From assembly GCA_947631575.1 (NCBI GenBank), contig CANRLW010000007.1, forward strand, positions 1-64,000: 64,000 nt of DNA, read 5' to 3'. Position numbers and translations under genes: made by a program. Position 1 is the stretch's first letter. Every line of letters begins with the position of its first letter. Below, piece after piece: positions 7,210 through 15,417 of this stretch. A model generated the notes under the pieces. The model ran no database searches, was not told the DNA's origin, and was given only the letters and a program-made list of their open reading frames with translations. The DNA is from an uncultured Clostridia bacterium. GTDB lineage: Bacteria; Bacillota; Clostridia; Oscillospirales; Ruminococcaceae.

Positions 7210-7530
7210 ATGGACATACAGCTAAAACGGGGTCTGTTGGATGTTTGTGTGCTGGCGGCAATAAAAGACAAAGAATCTTATGGTTATCAGATAATTAAGG
7301 ATATAAAGCCGTATACGGAAATGTCCGAATCGACCTTATACACGATATTGAAAAGGTTGGAAAATGCACAGATGTTGACTGTCAGAACAGAAGAATACGG
7401 CGGAAGGCTGAGAAAATATTACCGTATCACACAGTCGGGCATGAAACGAATTGAAGAATTTAAAGAGGACTGGAAAGAGATACTTTCCATATATAAGTTT
7501 GTAACAAAGGAGGATAATGAAAATGAATAA
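7210..7530 (+). CDS. PadR-family transcriptional regulator
   Basis: A 106-residue winged-helix protein. LKRGLLDVCVLAAIKDKESYGYQI is the PadR signature; SESTLYTILKRLE is the recognition helix; and EYGGRLRKYYRITQSG is the wing. A short C-terminal helix provides the dimer contact. PadR proteins repress nearby genes and usually respond to envelope stress or small molecules. It is the first gene of an operon with a DUF1700 membrane protein and a DUF4097 protein, a very common trio in Firmicutes, and it overlaps the next gene by 8 bases. AGGAGG precedes the ATG. Confidence 0.9.
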   Translation: MDIQLKRGLLDVCVLAAIKDKESYGYQIIKDIKPYTEMSESTLYTILKRLENAQMLTVRTEEYGGRLRKYYRITQSGMKRIEEFKEDWKEILSIYKFVTKEDNENE

Positions 7531-8119
7531 ACAGGAATTTCTTTCGCGGCTCAAAGAAAAACTACCTGCAAATGAGGACACGCAGGAGTGTCTGTCATTT
7601 TACAGCGAGATGATCGACGACCGAAAAGAAGAAGGTATGTCAGAAGAGGAGGCTGTCGCCGAGATAGGTACTGTAGAAAGCGTTTTGTCGCAAATTCTGT
7701 CCGAAATTCCCCTGTCAAAGCTTGTAAAAGAAACAGTAAAGCCGAAACGCTCGCTTAAAGCGTGGGAGATAGTTTTGCTGATATTGACATCTCCCGTGTG
7801 GATATCTCTTTTGATAGCGGCTTTTGTGATAGTGATCTCTGTTTATATTGTAATATGGAGCTTGCTTATTTCTTTGTGGGCAATTGAGGTTGGATTTGCG
7901 TTAGGAGTAGTTTATTTGGCAGTATACGTTGTTGTTTTCATTACACAAGGCAGAATGTTACAGAGCGCAGCTTATTTCGGAGCAAGCATTGCGTTTGTCG
8001 GCATTTCAATACTTATGTTTTTTGTCTGCAAAAAAGCGTCTAAAGGAACACTTGTCCTGAGCAAAAAGATCGCGGAGGGTATTAAACTTATATTTATCAG
8101 AAAGAGGGTGGCACAATGA
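7523..8119 (+). CDS. DUF1700 membrane protein
   Basis: A 198-residue protein. The N-terminal 65 residues are the DUF1700 region (MNKQEFLSRLKEKLP, then a YSEMIDDRKEEGMSEEEAVAEIG block). Three to four membrane helices follow: WEIVLLILTSPVWISLLIAA, an adjoining VIVISVYIVIWSLLISLWAI segment, and one or two near residues 125-170. The second ATG at 7523 is favoured because AAGGAGG is then nine bases away. In this operon type the protein is thought to pair with the PadR regulator and the DUF4097 protein in envelope stress sensing; the mechanism is unknown. It overlaps the next gene by 4 bases (ATGA). Confidence 0.85.
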   Translation: MNKQEFLSRLKEKLPANEDTQECLSFYSEMIDDRKEEGMSEEEAVAEIGTVESVLSQILSEIPLSKLVKETVKPKRSLKAWEIVLLILTSPVWISLLIAAFVIVISVYIVIWSLLISLWAIEVGFALGVVYLAVYVVVFITQGRMLQSAAYFGASIAFVGISILMFFVCKKASKGTLVLSKKIAEGIKLIFIRKRVAQ

Positions 8120-9042
8120 CCGGAATTAAAGAAAATAAAGATAATAAAAAAATACTGCTTATTGTTGCGGCTGTTCTTACGGTGGTGGGCGTAGTGATAT
8201 TTAGCGTGGCTTTTGCGGTTTTAGGATTTGACATCGCCAAACTCAGCACGCAAAAATACGAGTTTAACACATATACGCTGAATGAAGATTTTAACAGCAT
8301 AAAAATAAACACCGAAACTGCAAGCGTAATACTTGCCGAGTCTGACAGCGACGAATGTAAGATAGAATGTGTCGAACGGGAAAAAATGAAACATTCCGCC
8401 GAAGTGCGAGAGGGAACTCTCGTTATAGATGTGGAAAATACTAAAAAATGGTATGACTATATCGGGTCAAATTTCGGAAATGAAACGGTGACGGTATACC
8501 TGCCAAAAGCCGTATATGCGTCGCTTACAGTAAACGCGGATACGGGCAGCGTGGAAATTCCGAAGATGTTTTCATTTGAAAGCGTTTGCGTCAAAGTTGA
8601 TACAGGCTTAATAGGCTGTTATGCCGAAGTTTCGGATTCGATAGAACTTCAGACGGCTACGGGAAGTATACGCGCGGAAAATTCCTCAACTGACGGAGAA
8701 GTCAAAATCAAAACCGCCACGGGAAGTATTAAAATTGCAGACATTCGCTGTAACAGACTTTCCGCAGAAAGCCATACGGGGAGCATAGATCTTACAAACA
8801 CGATCGCTGCCGATAATATGACAATAAATTGCGCTACAGGAAGCGTAAGACTTGACAGCTGTGATGCAAACGAAATAAAAGTCGCAACGCATACGGGCAG
8901 TATTGTCGGAACGCTTTTATCGGACAAAATATTCTTCGCAAAATCATCGGTGGGAAATGTTGATGTTCCTAAAACCACAAGCGGAGGAACTTGTGAGCTT
9001 GTGACAGGTACGGGAGATATAAAAATAGAAATCAAAAATTAA
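8116..9042 (+). CDS. DUF4097 beta-helix protein, membrane anchored
   Basis: A 308-residue protein. A short basic start is followed by one membrane helix (residues 13-38) and then a long extracytoplasmic repeat region. The repeats carry a T/A-x-TGS motif about every 20-25 residues (ADTGSVEI, TATGSIRA, TATGSIKI, SHTGSIDL, CATGSVRL, THTGSIVG, then a degenerate one). These should form a right-handed beta helix or ladder. DUF4097 proteins of this layout close padR/DUF1700 operons. The exact role is unknown; a surface sensor or adhesin-like scaffold is possible. A hairpin terminator follows the stop. Confidence 0.85.
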   Translation: MTGIKENKDNKKILLIVAAVLTVVGVVIFSVAFAVLGFDIAKLSTQKYEFNTYTLNEDFNSIKINTETASVILAESDSDECKIECVEREKMKHSAEVREGTLVIDVENTKKWYDYIGSNFGNETVTVYLPKAVYASLTVNADTGSVEIPKMFSFESVCVKVDTGLIGCYAEVSDSIELQTATGSIRAENSSTDGEVKIKTATGSIKIADIRCNRLSAESHTGSIDLTNTIAADNMTINCATGSVRLDSCDANEIKVATHTGSIVGTLLSDKIFFAKSSVGNVDVPKTTSGGTCELVTGTGDIKIEIKN

Positions 9043-9055
9043 AGCAGAAATAAGA

Positions 9056-9090
9056 AAAGGCATTATCGAAAAAACATTGATAATGCCTTT
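9056..9090. terminator. Bidirectional terminator between convergent operons
   Basis: AAAGGCATTATC at 9056-9067 pairs with GATAATGCCTTT at 9079-9090. It lies between the end of the padR operon and the end of the metallo-hydrolase gene and can serve both strands. Confidence 0.8.
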
Positions 9091-9114
9091 AAGTTTTATA
9101 TATAGCCTGTCGCC

Positions 9115-9744
9115 TTACCGCTTTGGGAGCTTTATAACAACATTTATATTTTCGTCAACATTCCTGCGGAAAACTTCTGCGTCTTCGGGCTTTCCGACTA
9201 TCGAGCCGTAATGCGTCGGCACGGCAAATTCCGGCTTTATGGTGTTTATAAGCATTGCGGCTTTCTCGGCGTTCATTGTAAAATGCCCACCGATAGGGAC
9301 AAGAGCTATCCGACATTTGACCTGTCTGTTTTCTTCCGTAACATCGGTGTCGCCGGAAATATAGATCCTACCGTTTTGTTTGCTGTTTATTATATAGCCC
9401 ACCCAACCGTTTGATTTCGGGTGAAAAGGCTTTATGTTGTTGTATGCAGGAATTGTTTCAAAACAAATGCCCGATATTTCAAACTTTTCATTCGGAGAAA
9501 CAAGTTCTACGGAAATTCCAAGCTCGCTTGCTGCGGTCATTGTTTTCGGGCAGACAATAACGGTGTCGTCCTTCATGACTTTTCGTATGTCGCCTACCGA
9601 ATAATGATCGTAGTGCGCATGAGTTATAAGTATAATATCGGCGTCATGATGCTCATCAGAAATATCAAGCGGATCACAGTAAATAACCTTTTCGTCCGCT
9701 ATCCTGATACTGCTTTGTGTGTTTACTTCAATAAAATCAAGCAT
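9115..9744 (-). CDS. Metallo-beta-lactamase-fold hydrolase (UPF0173-like)
   Basis: A 209-residue protein with the MBL metal motif THAHYDH near residues 40-46, a downstream GGHF near residue 150, and THYGS near residue 178. ISGDTDV supplies the Asp that bridges two metals. This small single-domain form is usually annotated as an MBL-fold metal-dependent hydrolase; the substrate is not known, and no lactam-specific feature is visible. It starts 4 bases after the stop of the 787-aa gene and has no strong ribosome site of its own, so it is probably translated by coupling. That pairing ties it functionally to the membrane protein. Confidence 0.85.
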   Translation of the reverse strand: MLDFIEVNTQSSIRIADEKVIYCDPLDISDEHHDADIILITHAHYDHYSVGDIRKVMKDDTVIVCPKTMTAASELGISVELVSPNEKFEISGICFETIPAYNNIKPFHPKSNGWVGYIINSKQNGRIYISGDTDVTEENRQVKCRIALVPIGGHFTMNAEKAAMLINTIKPEFAVPTHYGSIVGKPEDAEVFRRNVDENINVVIKLPKR

Positions 9745-9750
9745 TTTTGG

Positions 9751-12114
9751 TCATTTCTGATTTTGCTCTGTACTTGCACCGAATGAAAACGAGCTGTTAA
9801 ATCTATTCATGCTTTTCATAGCTATCTTCATAGCCTGAATCGATTTTTCCGTGTCATTGATCTGCTTTTTAAGGCGTTTCTTTTCTTCCTTATCTGCAAC
9901 ATCCGCTTTTAATTTAAGTTCTACAAGCTCTTTTTCAATATCAGCAATATTCCGTACATACTGTTCATAGATAGTATTAGAATATTCTATGTCATGTTCG
10001 TCATTGAGGAATATTTCCCGAACAGAAACCATAAGTTTTGCAGATTGCAATATTGTGTCTTTCTTTCCGAGAAGTCCTGTTGCGCTGACAGTTCCACCGA
10101 CTCCGGCACCAACTCCAATTCCAAGGACTGCGCCGCCGCCTACGATTGCCGCAGTGCCTCCTGCCATTCCCAACCCACCTGCTGCAATTGCTCCGCCTCC
10201 AAGGTATGCAAGACAAGCACTTGTTAAAGCTGCTCCGCTAAGTCCTACAAAATTCGAGCCTACAAGCGCGACCGCGATCGCTGGGGCAAAAGCTCCTGCT
10301 GTGGCGATAACAACAATAGCAATTCCGGCAGTTATGGATATACCTTTTATAGCATTTTTCAGAACCTCGTTAAGTTCGCGGGTAACCTTTCCATAACATT
10401 TGCGAAGTCGTTTAATATAGCCTTTTTGATAAAAACTCTCTGTAAAAAATCCTTCAAGAAATTTATCACCTTCTGATTGGTTATATCCCATTAACGGTAA
10501 ATGTAGTTCTTTATATTTTGTACTTGGTATTTCTTTTCCATTTTTGTCTATCTCTGTGCCGAGCGGATAATACGGTTCAAACAGCATTGTTTCCAGTAAT
10601 ACAAGCCTGAACCATGGCAATTTCGGAGAATTTGCCGCGACGGCGTTGCGAAGTTCTTCTTCGGAATACCAGTGCAGAACAGCGTTTTCATCGTTGACAA
10701 AAGCTGAAAAGCCGTTTTGCATATACTGTTTCCATTCCTCTAGCCATTCATTTTTCAAAGAGGCGGTTTTCCCACCGCGATTTATATCATTTAAGGTTTT
10801 GTACATTTCAAGGTTATACAGTATTTCCGTTTGCTTAAGATCAAGTCCGAATTTTTCTATATCCACGGTGTCTCCTATTCTGTTATAAATTTTATTGTCT
10901 GTTTGTGCGAAGGTATTACGGCGAATGTTCTCATACATTTGCTTTATTTTCTTTACATCACGCACTCTAAGGTGATTTGCGATTTCAGTGCCGATTGCAA
11001 CGGCAAATCTTCCAATTCCCAAATAATTTACGGCAACCAAATATTGTTGAGAAACAATTGCCTCCGTAATATCAACTGTTGAAAAAACCGCGTTTGAAAT
11101 AGTTATCATTCTGTCAACCGTCGGGTTTCCAAATGGCTTTACGCTGTCCCAATCGATATTTTTAAGGTGAATGTCCTCGACCGAATTGCATTTAAGTTTT
11201 TCCAACGCAATAGAGAACCTTCTGATAAAATAAAAACTCCTGACAAAGCATTCATTTGCAATCACAGGAATTGCCTGTTTGCCAAGTTCAGCAACTGCGC
11301 CAAGTTCTCCGCGCAAATCAATCCTTACGACAGAATCTTTGATGATTTTTCCGTTTTCATCACGACGGGCAAATATAGTTCCATTAAATATTGCAGCAAG
11401 AAAAGCCGAAAGTTTTCGGTCGCCGATATTTATATTTCTGAAAAAAGGGAGCGCGGATAGTTCTTTGGCAAGCGATAATATCGGACCAGGTATACCTGTG
11501 CCGCCACTAATGCCGGCTGTGCTACTTGATCCCGCCATATCGCTGACAAGATGAAAGAACCATATGATTGTCCCATTGAACAGTTTATTGGGGATATTAT
11601 TTCCGATAAATGCCTTGCTTTTATCGGGAACAGGTACCACTTTAAAAATACCATTAACATCGGTTCCGTATGACATTTCCGTAAACTGTGTAAGCAAAGA
11701 AAATATAAGACCGACAAGCGTGGGGTGATGCCCGAAATCACGAAGATGATGCTGTAATCCGCCTCCAAAATCTGGGGTGTTCCCATCGCTAGGTATGGGA
11801 AATTTTTCTTCCAGAAATTTGACTGCACTTTGACCTTTGCCGCTCTTATAACCAAGCAGAGCAGCTGTTTTTTCAACAAATTCATCTACCTTATCACTTG
11901 CAACTGAACGTCCTTTTTCAAGGCTGAAATCTCCTACCCACAACACATCAAGCATACTGCATAAAATGCCCGACGCAACTGCAACAATAATATCCCACTT
12001 ATCAGCCCGACTTGAAAGCATTTTGATTTCTTCATCCAGATCATATATTACAGCATCAAAATCATTGACATTTGCTTTTCCGAATGAAGTGACCTGTACT
12101 TCTATGTTATCCAT
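9751..12114 (-). CDS. Large glycine-zipper membrane protein of unknown function
   Basis: A 787-residue protein I do not recognise. The first 450 residues are soluble and mostly helical, with a hydrophobic patch near 45-60 and a conserved-looking HHPTLVGLIFSLLTQFTEM block near 128-146. Residues about 590-685 are very rich in Gly and Ala with repeated GxxxG/GGxA patterns (GGGAIAAGGLGMAGGTAA and more), long enough for three or four membrane passes. The last 100 residues are a charged coiled coil (ADIEKELVELKLKADVADKE). Glycine zippers of this sort occur in pore-forming and toxin-like proteins, but that is only analogy. It has its own promoter and is followed by the hydrolase gene. Confidence 0.6.
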   Translation of the reverse strand: MDNIEVQVTSFGKANVNDFDAVIYDLDEEIKMLSSRADKWDIIVAVASGILCSMLDVLWVGDFSLEKGRSVASDKVDEFVEKTAALLGYKSGKGQSAVKFLEEKFPIPSDGNTPDFGGGLQHHLRDFGHHPTLVGLIFSLLTQFTEMSYGTDVNGIFKVVPVPDKSKAFIGNNIPNKLFNGTIIWFFHLVSDMAGSSSTAGISGGTGIPGPILSLAKELSALPFFRNINIGDRKLSAFLAAIFNGTIFARRDENGKIIKDSVVRIDLRGELGAVAELGKQAIPVIANECFVRSFYFIRRFSIALEKLKCNSVEDIHLKNIDWDSVKPFGNPTVDRMITISNAVFSTVDITEAIVSQQYLVAVNYLGIGRFAVAIGTEIANHLRVRDVKKIKQMYENIRRNTFAQTDNKIYNRIGDTVDIEKFGLDLKQTEILYNLEMYKTLNDINRGGKTASLKNEWLEEWKQYMQNGFSAFVNDENAVLHWYSEEELRNAVAANSPKLPWFRLVLLETMLFEPYYPLGTEIDKNGKEIPSTKYKELHLPLMGYNQSEGDKFLEGFFTESFYQKGYIKRLRKCYGKVTRELNEVLKNAIKGISITAGIAIVVIATAGAFAPAIAVALVGSNFVGLSGAALTSACLAYLGGGAIAAGGLGMAGGTAAIVGGGAVLGIGVGAGVGGTVSATGLLGKKDTILQSAKLMVSVREIFLNDEHDIEYSNTIYEQYVRNIADIEKELVELKLKADVADKEEKKRLKKQINDTEKSIQAMKIAMKSMNRFNSSFSFGASTEQNQK

Positions 12115-12149
12115 GTTTTTCTCCTTTGTTTAAACATCGGCTTATTTAT

Positions 12150-12178
12150 ATTATAATGCCTTTTTAAAAGTTAGTCAA
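12150..12178 (-). promoter_or_regulatory. Sigma-A promoter for the 787-aa gene and hydrolase
   Basis: On the minus strand TTGACT (12178-12173) and TATAAT (12155-12150) are separated by 17 bases, 36 bases ahead of the start codon. Confidence 0.75.
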
Positions 12179-12318
12179 GATTGATAAGCACATTTGTTAT
12201 GATTACAAATATTTTTAATTTGCCATGATCATAATTATATTTAGCGGTATCAAACAGTATCATATTTCAAAATTCTACCTACAAACTGCGTAATACCACA
12301 ATTTGTGGGGAGAAAATA

Positions 12319-12331
12319 ATTATTCCCACTC
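12319..12331. other. Left attachment site of the IME (displaced guaA 3' end)
   Basis: The bases ATTATTCCCACTC match the right copy exactly. They encode the last three residues and stop of guaA on the minus strand, although no guaA body is attached here. Confidence 0.85.
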
Positions 12332-12432
12332 GCTCCCGAGAAACACAGTCTAAACAATTTTGTGTAAGCGATTTAGCTCATGGTATACGCATTATTTGAG
12401 TTATCTATGAAATACCGGCTATCCGAATTTTT

Positions 12433-12450
12433 GTTGCCATAATGTTGCCA
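12433..12450 (+). other. Paired GTTGCCA arm-type sites, left end
   Basis: GTTGCCA occurs at 12433 and 12444, 11 bases apart. The same pair with the same spacing lies near the right end (22221 and 22232). Both sets are about 60-100 bases inside the core repeat, the position expected of integrase arm sites. Confidence 0.6.
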
Positions 12451-12484
12451 CAGTGGCAGAACTATAAAGATGAGTTATGGAGTA

Positions 12485-12724
12485 TCAATGTGATTTTCCC
12501 CCCATTCCCATTTGCCTACAGACTTCGGCTATGCAAGCAGATATAGCCTCTTGCTGGTATGCTGGTTCAATTTCTCTTGCGGCAGTGCAGTAATCTGAAA
12601 CAGCTTTTACCATTTCGGCAATTTTTTTCTGCTGTTCTAAATGTTTTTGAGATGGGAATTGTTCAACATTATTCGAGGAAATATATGTTGGATTGAATAT
12701 ATTATAGGGAAAACTATTATACAT
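12485..12724 (-). CDS. Small helical protein of unknown function (IME cargo)
   Basis: A 79-residue protein starting MYNSFPYNIFNPTYI, an aromatic, Asn/Pro-rich lead. A charged helical region follows (LEQQKKIAEMVKAVSDYC) and ends MGMGGKSH. No domain is recognised. AAAGGAG lies six bases ahead of the ATG, so the start is sound. It is the last of three cargo genes at the left end and lies 63 bases downstream of the 278-aa gene on the same strand. It could be a third member of that unit, or independent. Confidence 0.5.
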   Translation of the reverse strand: MYNSFPYNIFNPTYISSNNVEQFPSQKHLEQQKKIAEMVKAVSDYCTAAREIEPAYQQEAISACIAEVCRQMGMGGKSH

Positions 12725-12787
12725 ACTTGACTCCTTTGCTTTAACCGTACTTAGCAATCTACTTCGTTAACATTGCTGAAAACAGGT

Positions 12788-13624
12788 TTATTTTAAAAAA
12801 TTATTTAGCCATTGCAATAACGCGCTCCAATCAGCTCCTGTAACTGCTCCAGCTGCAACTGTTACTGCCAATTTCATAGCAAATTCATCTGCAAACTTTT
12901 TAATGCCCGCAACAGCCTTTCTTATACGGTTCTTTTTTGGCATTCCACTTTTCAGTTGTTCTTCGATGACTTCTAAATCATCTTTGACATTCTCTTTTTC
13001 TTCAGAGTTAACCTCCTGTATTTCAGGCAGTGAAGCAATTAATTTTTCGATTAGCGCAATCACAGAGCTTGTATCGATTGTAGTGTTATAGGCGTTTATA
13101 ACACCATTGTTCTGCTGGCTTGCAGGACCATTAACAGTTTCAATGTTTTGAATGTATGTATTTCCAATCATAGTTTTTGCCTCCTCATACATAAGCATTT
13201 CCGCTGTAAGCTGGTCGTTTATAAAGTCAATAAGAGGTTTAAACGCCATTTCAAGAAAAGATTGAATGTTATCATTTATTTCTTCATTTGACCAGAAATA
13301 TCGCATTGCCTGTCCGCGAACACTTGTCTTATTCTCGTTGTTGATAAATACCATATAATCATACATTGCTTTAATATGGCAATTTGTATCTTTTGGGGGT
13401 TTAATACTTGCCCACTCAGAGCAACCCATATTAAAACATTCCCTAAAATCGTAGCTTAAACCATCTATTTTTTCTTTGATACATTTAGATATTAATTCGT
13501 TTCCGTCAATAAAATCCAGAAAGCGCGAAAGATTAACATCTGCTGTGTTGTCAGTACTATTAAGGAGATTGCTTGACAATCTACGAAAATTTAAACTCAG
13601 TTTCCTTAATTCTAATTTGTTCAT
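12788..13624 (-). CDS. Helical protein with C-terminal hydrophobic tail; candidate defence effector
   Basis: A 278-residue protein. The first 150 residues are helical and not recognised. A linker rich in Asn, Gln and Thr follows (GPASQQNNGVINAYNTTIDT). The C-terminal 80 residues have a pattern I have seen in uncharacterised abortive-infection-type proteins: EKENVKDDLEVIEEQLKSG, then basic KKNRIRKAVAGIKKFADEFA, then a hydrophobic Ala/Val segment and a Trp-containing amphipathic end (GADWSALLQWLNNFLK). The tail could touch or enter a membrane. The start is ATG at 13624, which overlaps the stop of the zinc-ribbon gene (ATGA), so the two proteins are made together. A defence role is inference from layout and context. 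Confidence 0.6.
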   Translation of the reverse strand: MNKLELRKLSLNFRRLSSNLLNSTDNTADVNLSRFLDFIDGNELISKCIKEKIDGLSYDFRECFNMGCSEWASIKPPKDTNCHIKAMYDYMVFINNENKTSVRGQAMRYFWSNEEINDNIQSFLEMAFKPLIDFINDQLTAEMLMYEEAKTMIGNTYIQNIETVNGPASQQNNGVINAYNTTIDTSSVIALIEKLIASLPEIQEVNSEEKENVKDDLEVIEEQLKSGMPKKNRIRKAVAGIKKFADEFAMKLAVTVAAGAVTGADWSALLQWLNNFLK

Positions 13625-14082
13625 ATATCTCCCCCACAATAAGGACAAAATATTTTTGCTGCCCCCGCACAATACAACACCTTTACTCTGTGATTACAGC
13701 AAGAACAGGTGAATTCCGTTTCGACAGAGTCCTTATCCTTCAGTTCTTTTGTTGTTACTTTTTTCAAAGGTTTAAAATTCATTTTTATTAAGCCATTTGA
13801 ATGGTTGAAAGACTTTTGCATTTGTCCCATTCTCTTGTTTATTTCCTCGACCATATAATTATAGGCTATCGCTTGCGCCTGCTCCCTTACATCAGATGAT
13901 AAAAACTCATTTTTCCCTTTAGCAAGTCCGCAATATGGACAAAATAATTCTTCAAACGGTTCATCATCACTCTGAAATTCTCCAGCTTGCAATTTAAATT
14001 CAGAGGAACAATACGGGCATTCAAATGTGACATATCCCTCGCTATCGCCTTGAATTTTTATTGTAAATTTTTCTGTCGACAA
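13621..14082 (-). CDS. Double zinc-ribbon protein, partner of the 278-aa protein
   Basis: A 153-residue protein with two zinc ribbons. The N-terminal one uses CPYC at residues 22-25 and CPYC at 48-51. The C-terminal one uses CSCC near residue 127 and CPYC at 146-149. Between them is a helix containing REQAQAIAYNYMVEEINKRM. Such ribbons bind nucleic acid or protein. The start is TTG at 14082 with GGAGG nine bases ahead. The stop overlaps the next start, a sign of a fixed-ratio complex. It lies in the mobile element next to a nuclease-methylase pair, so a sensor role in a two-component defence unit is plausible but unproven. Confidence 0.65.
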   Translation of the reverse strand: MSTEKFTIKIQGDSEGYVTFECPYCSSEFKLQAGEFQSDDEPFEELFCPYCGLAKGKNEFLSSDVREQAQAIAYNYMVEEINKRMGQMQKSFNHSNGLIKMNFKPLKKVTTKELKDKDSVETEFTCSCCNHRVKVLYCAGAAKIFCPYCGGDI

Positions 14083-14301
14083 GTTACAAATCCTCCTTAT
14101 TAGATACCAATTTGCTGGATTTTATGCCCCCATCTTGACATATTAGCCGCACTATAATACTAAAGTTATCGATAGTTGCTATGTTTGTCAATGGCAAGTG
14201 GCAACAGTTATCAGCTCTTGTTCTCACATTGTTTATTTAGCTTATACTGTATATTGTACCACACTTTACCCGCTTTGTCAATACCTTGTGCAAAACTTTT
14301 T

Positions 14302-15417
14302 TCACACCTCCCCTGACTTCTTCAGATTGCAGTCCCTGCACAGCATCTGCAAATTTTCGGGAACAGTCTTTCCACCTGCGTGCCAGGGCGTGATATGGTC
14401 GCCGTGCATCTGCTCGTACTCGAAGTGCTTGTTGCAAATGGGGCAGATACCCTGCTGGCGTTCGTATGCCTCGCGCTTTTGCGTGTCAGAAAACGCTCGC
14501 AGATTTAAATTCCTTTCATCGCCGTTTAGAACATAGGCATAAATTCCCTTTTTGTTACCCACTTCATCATCTGCCATTAGCTTTGAAACCCTTATTTCCA
14601 GCTCGTCAGGGTCTAATTCGGCGTCTTTGTAGCTGTTGTACAACAGTCCCCATTCAATGCCCTTCATCTCCTTGCGGTAAACAGGGAATATAGTTTCTAC
14701 CCATTCAATAACCCGCTTAAAATATATCCATATCTGATTAGCATTTTCGTCGTGCTGATGAAGTGCCATATAATCTTCAATGCTTTCTAAATTGTCGCGA
14801 GCAGCTATCCATTGTATTGCCGTTTCGAGATACTCCTGCCGAATAGGAGACCCCGACATATAATTCTTAGCCATATTGTAAGCGGCACAGGTAGGCTTGG
14901 AGAAATGAAGTTTTGCGTCAGAGAGCCAAGTTCCCGTATATGCTGTATTGCGGAGTTCTTGCGCGGTCAAAGGCTTTCCTGCAATATTTATAACCTTAAA
15001 CCACTCGTGAACCTCGGATGGCGTTCCGTCACATACATAAATATCCAGAACATAATTATCAATTTTCTGCTGTAAGTCTTTTTCCAGATTGAAATAATAT
15101 TTTTCATCTACCGCAAATGTCCTTTCACTTTCAGCAGCATATCGGCAGATAGAGATTGTTCTTTGCTGACCGTCCATAAGCTCGTAGTGACCGTTGTCCG
15201 CTTTTGCCCAATACATTGTGTTCAGCGGAAAACCTTTCTTAATGGTGCGTATTACCTCATCGCGCTCTTTTGGGGCATAAACATATTCGCGCTGATACGG
15301 CGGTCTGACATCAAGTACCCCATTAAAGGCTACAATACCCTCAATACCGTCAGTTCCACGTTCTTCGTAGCCTTGACAAAGTTCTGCTACGGAAATCTGA
15401 ATGCGTTCAATTTTCAT
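14302..15417 (-). CDS. DUF262-HNH endonuclease (GmrSD-like)
   Basis: A 371-residue protein. The N-terminal DUF262 domain carries RPPYQREYVY near residue 38 and the key DGQQRT motif at 82-87, which in this ParB-like fold supports nucleotide binding or hydrolysis. The C-terminal domain is an HNH nuclease: CPICNKHFEYEQMHGDHI, then HAGGKTVPENLQMLCRDCN, with two CxxC pairs for structural zinc. Proteins of this build cut DNA, often foreign or modified DNA. The gene overlaps the end of the EcoRI-type methylase by 11 bases, so they are made as a pair. The simplest reading is a restriction-modification system carried as cargo. Confidence 0.85.
   Translation of the reverse strand: MKIERIQISVAELCQGYEERGTDGIEGIVAFNGVLDVRPPYQREYVYAPKERDEVIRTIKKGFPLNTMYWAKADNGHYELMDGQQRTISICRYAAESERTFAVDEKYYFNLEKDLQQKIDNYVLDIYVCDGTPSEVHEWFKVINIAGKPLTAQELRNTAYTGTWLSDAKLHFSKPTCAAYNMAKNYMSGSPIRQEYLETAIQWIAARDNLESIEDYMALHQHDENANQIWIYFKRVIEWVETIFPVYRKEMKGIEWGLLYNSYKDAELDPDELEIRVSKLMADDEVGNKKGIYAYVLNGDERNLNLRAFSDTQKREAYERQQGICPICNKHFEYEQMHGDHITPWHAGGKTVPENLQMLCRDCNLKKSGEV

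Noticed and set aside
9115-9744. Beta-lactamase (antibiotic resistance)
   Set aside because: The protein is short, has no signal peptide, and looks like the general UPF0173-type hydrolases.
9989-10396. Pro/Ala-rich plus-strand frame opposite the glycine-zipper region
   Set aside because: It is the complement of the Gly/Ala codons of the 787-aa gene, not an independent gene.
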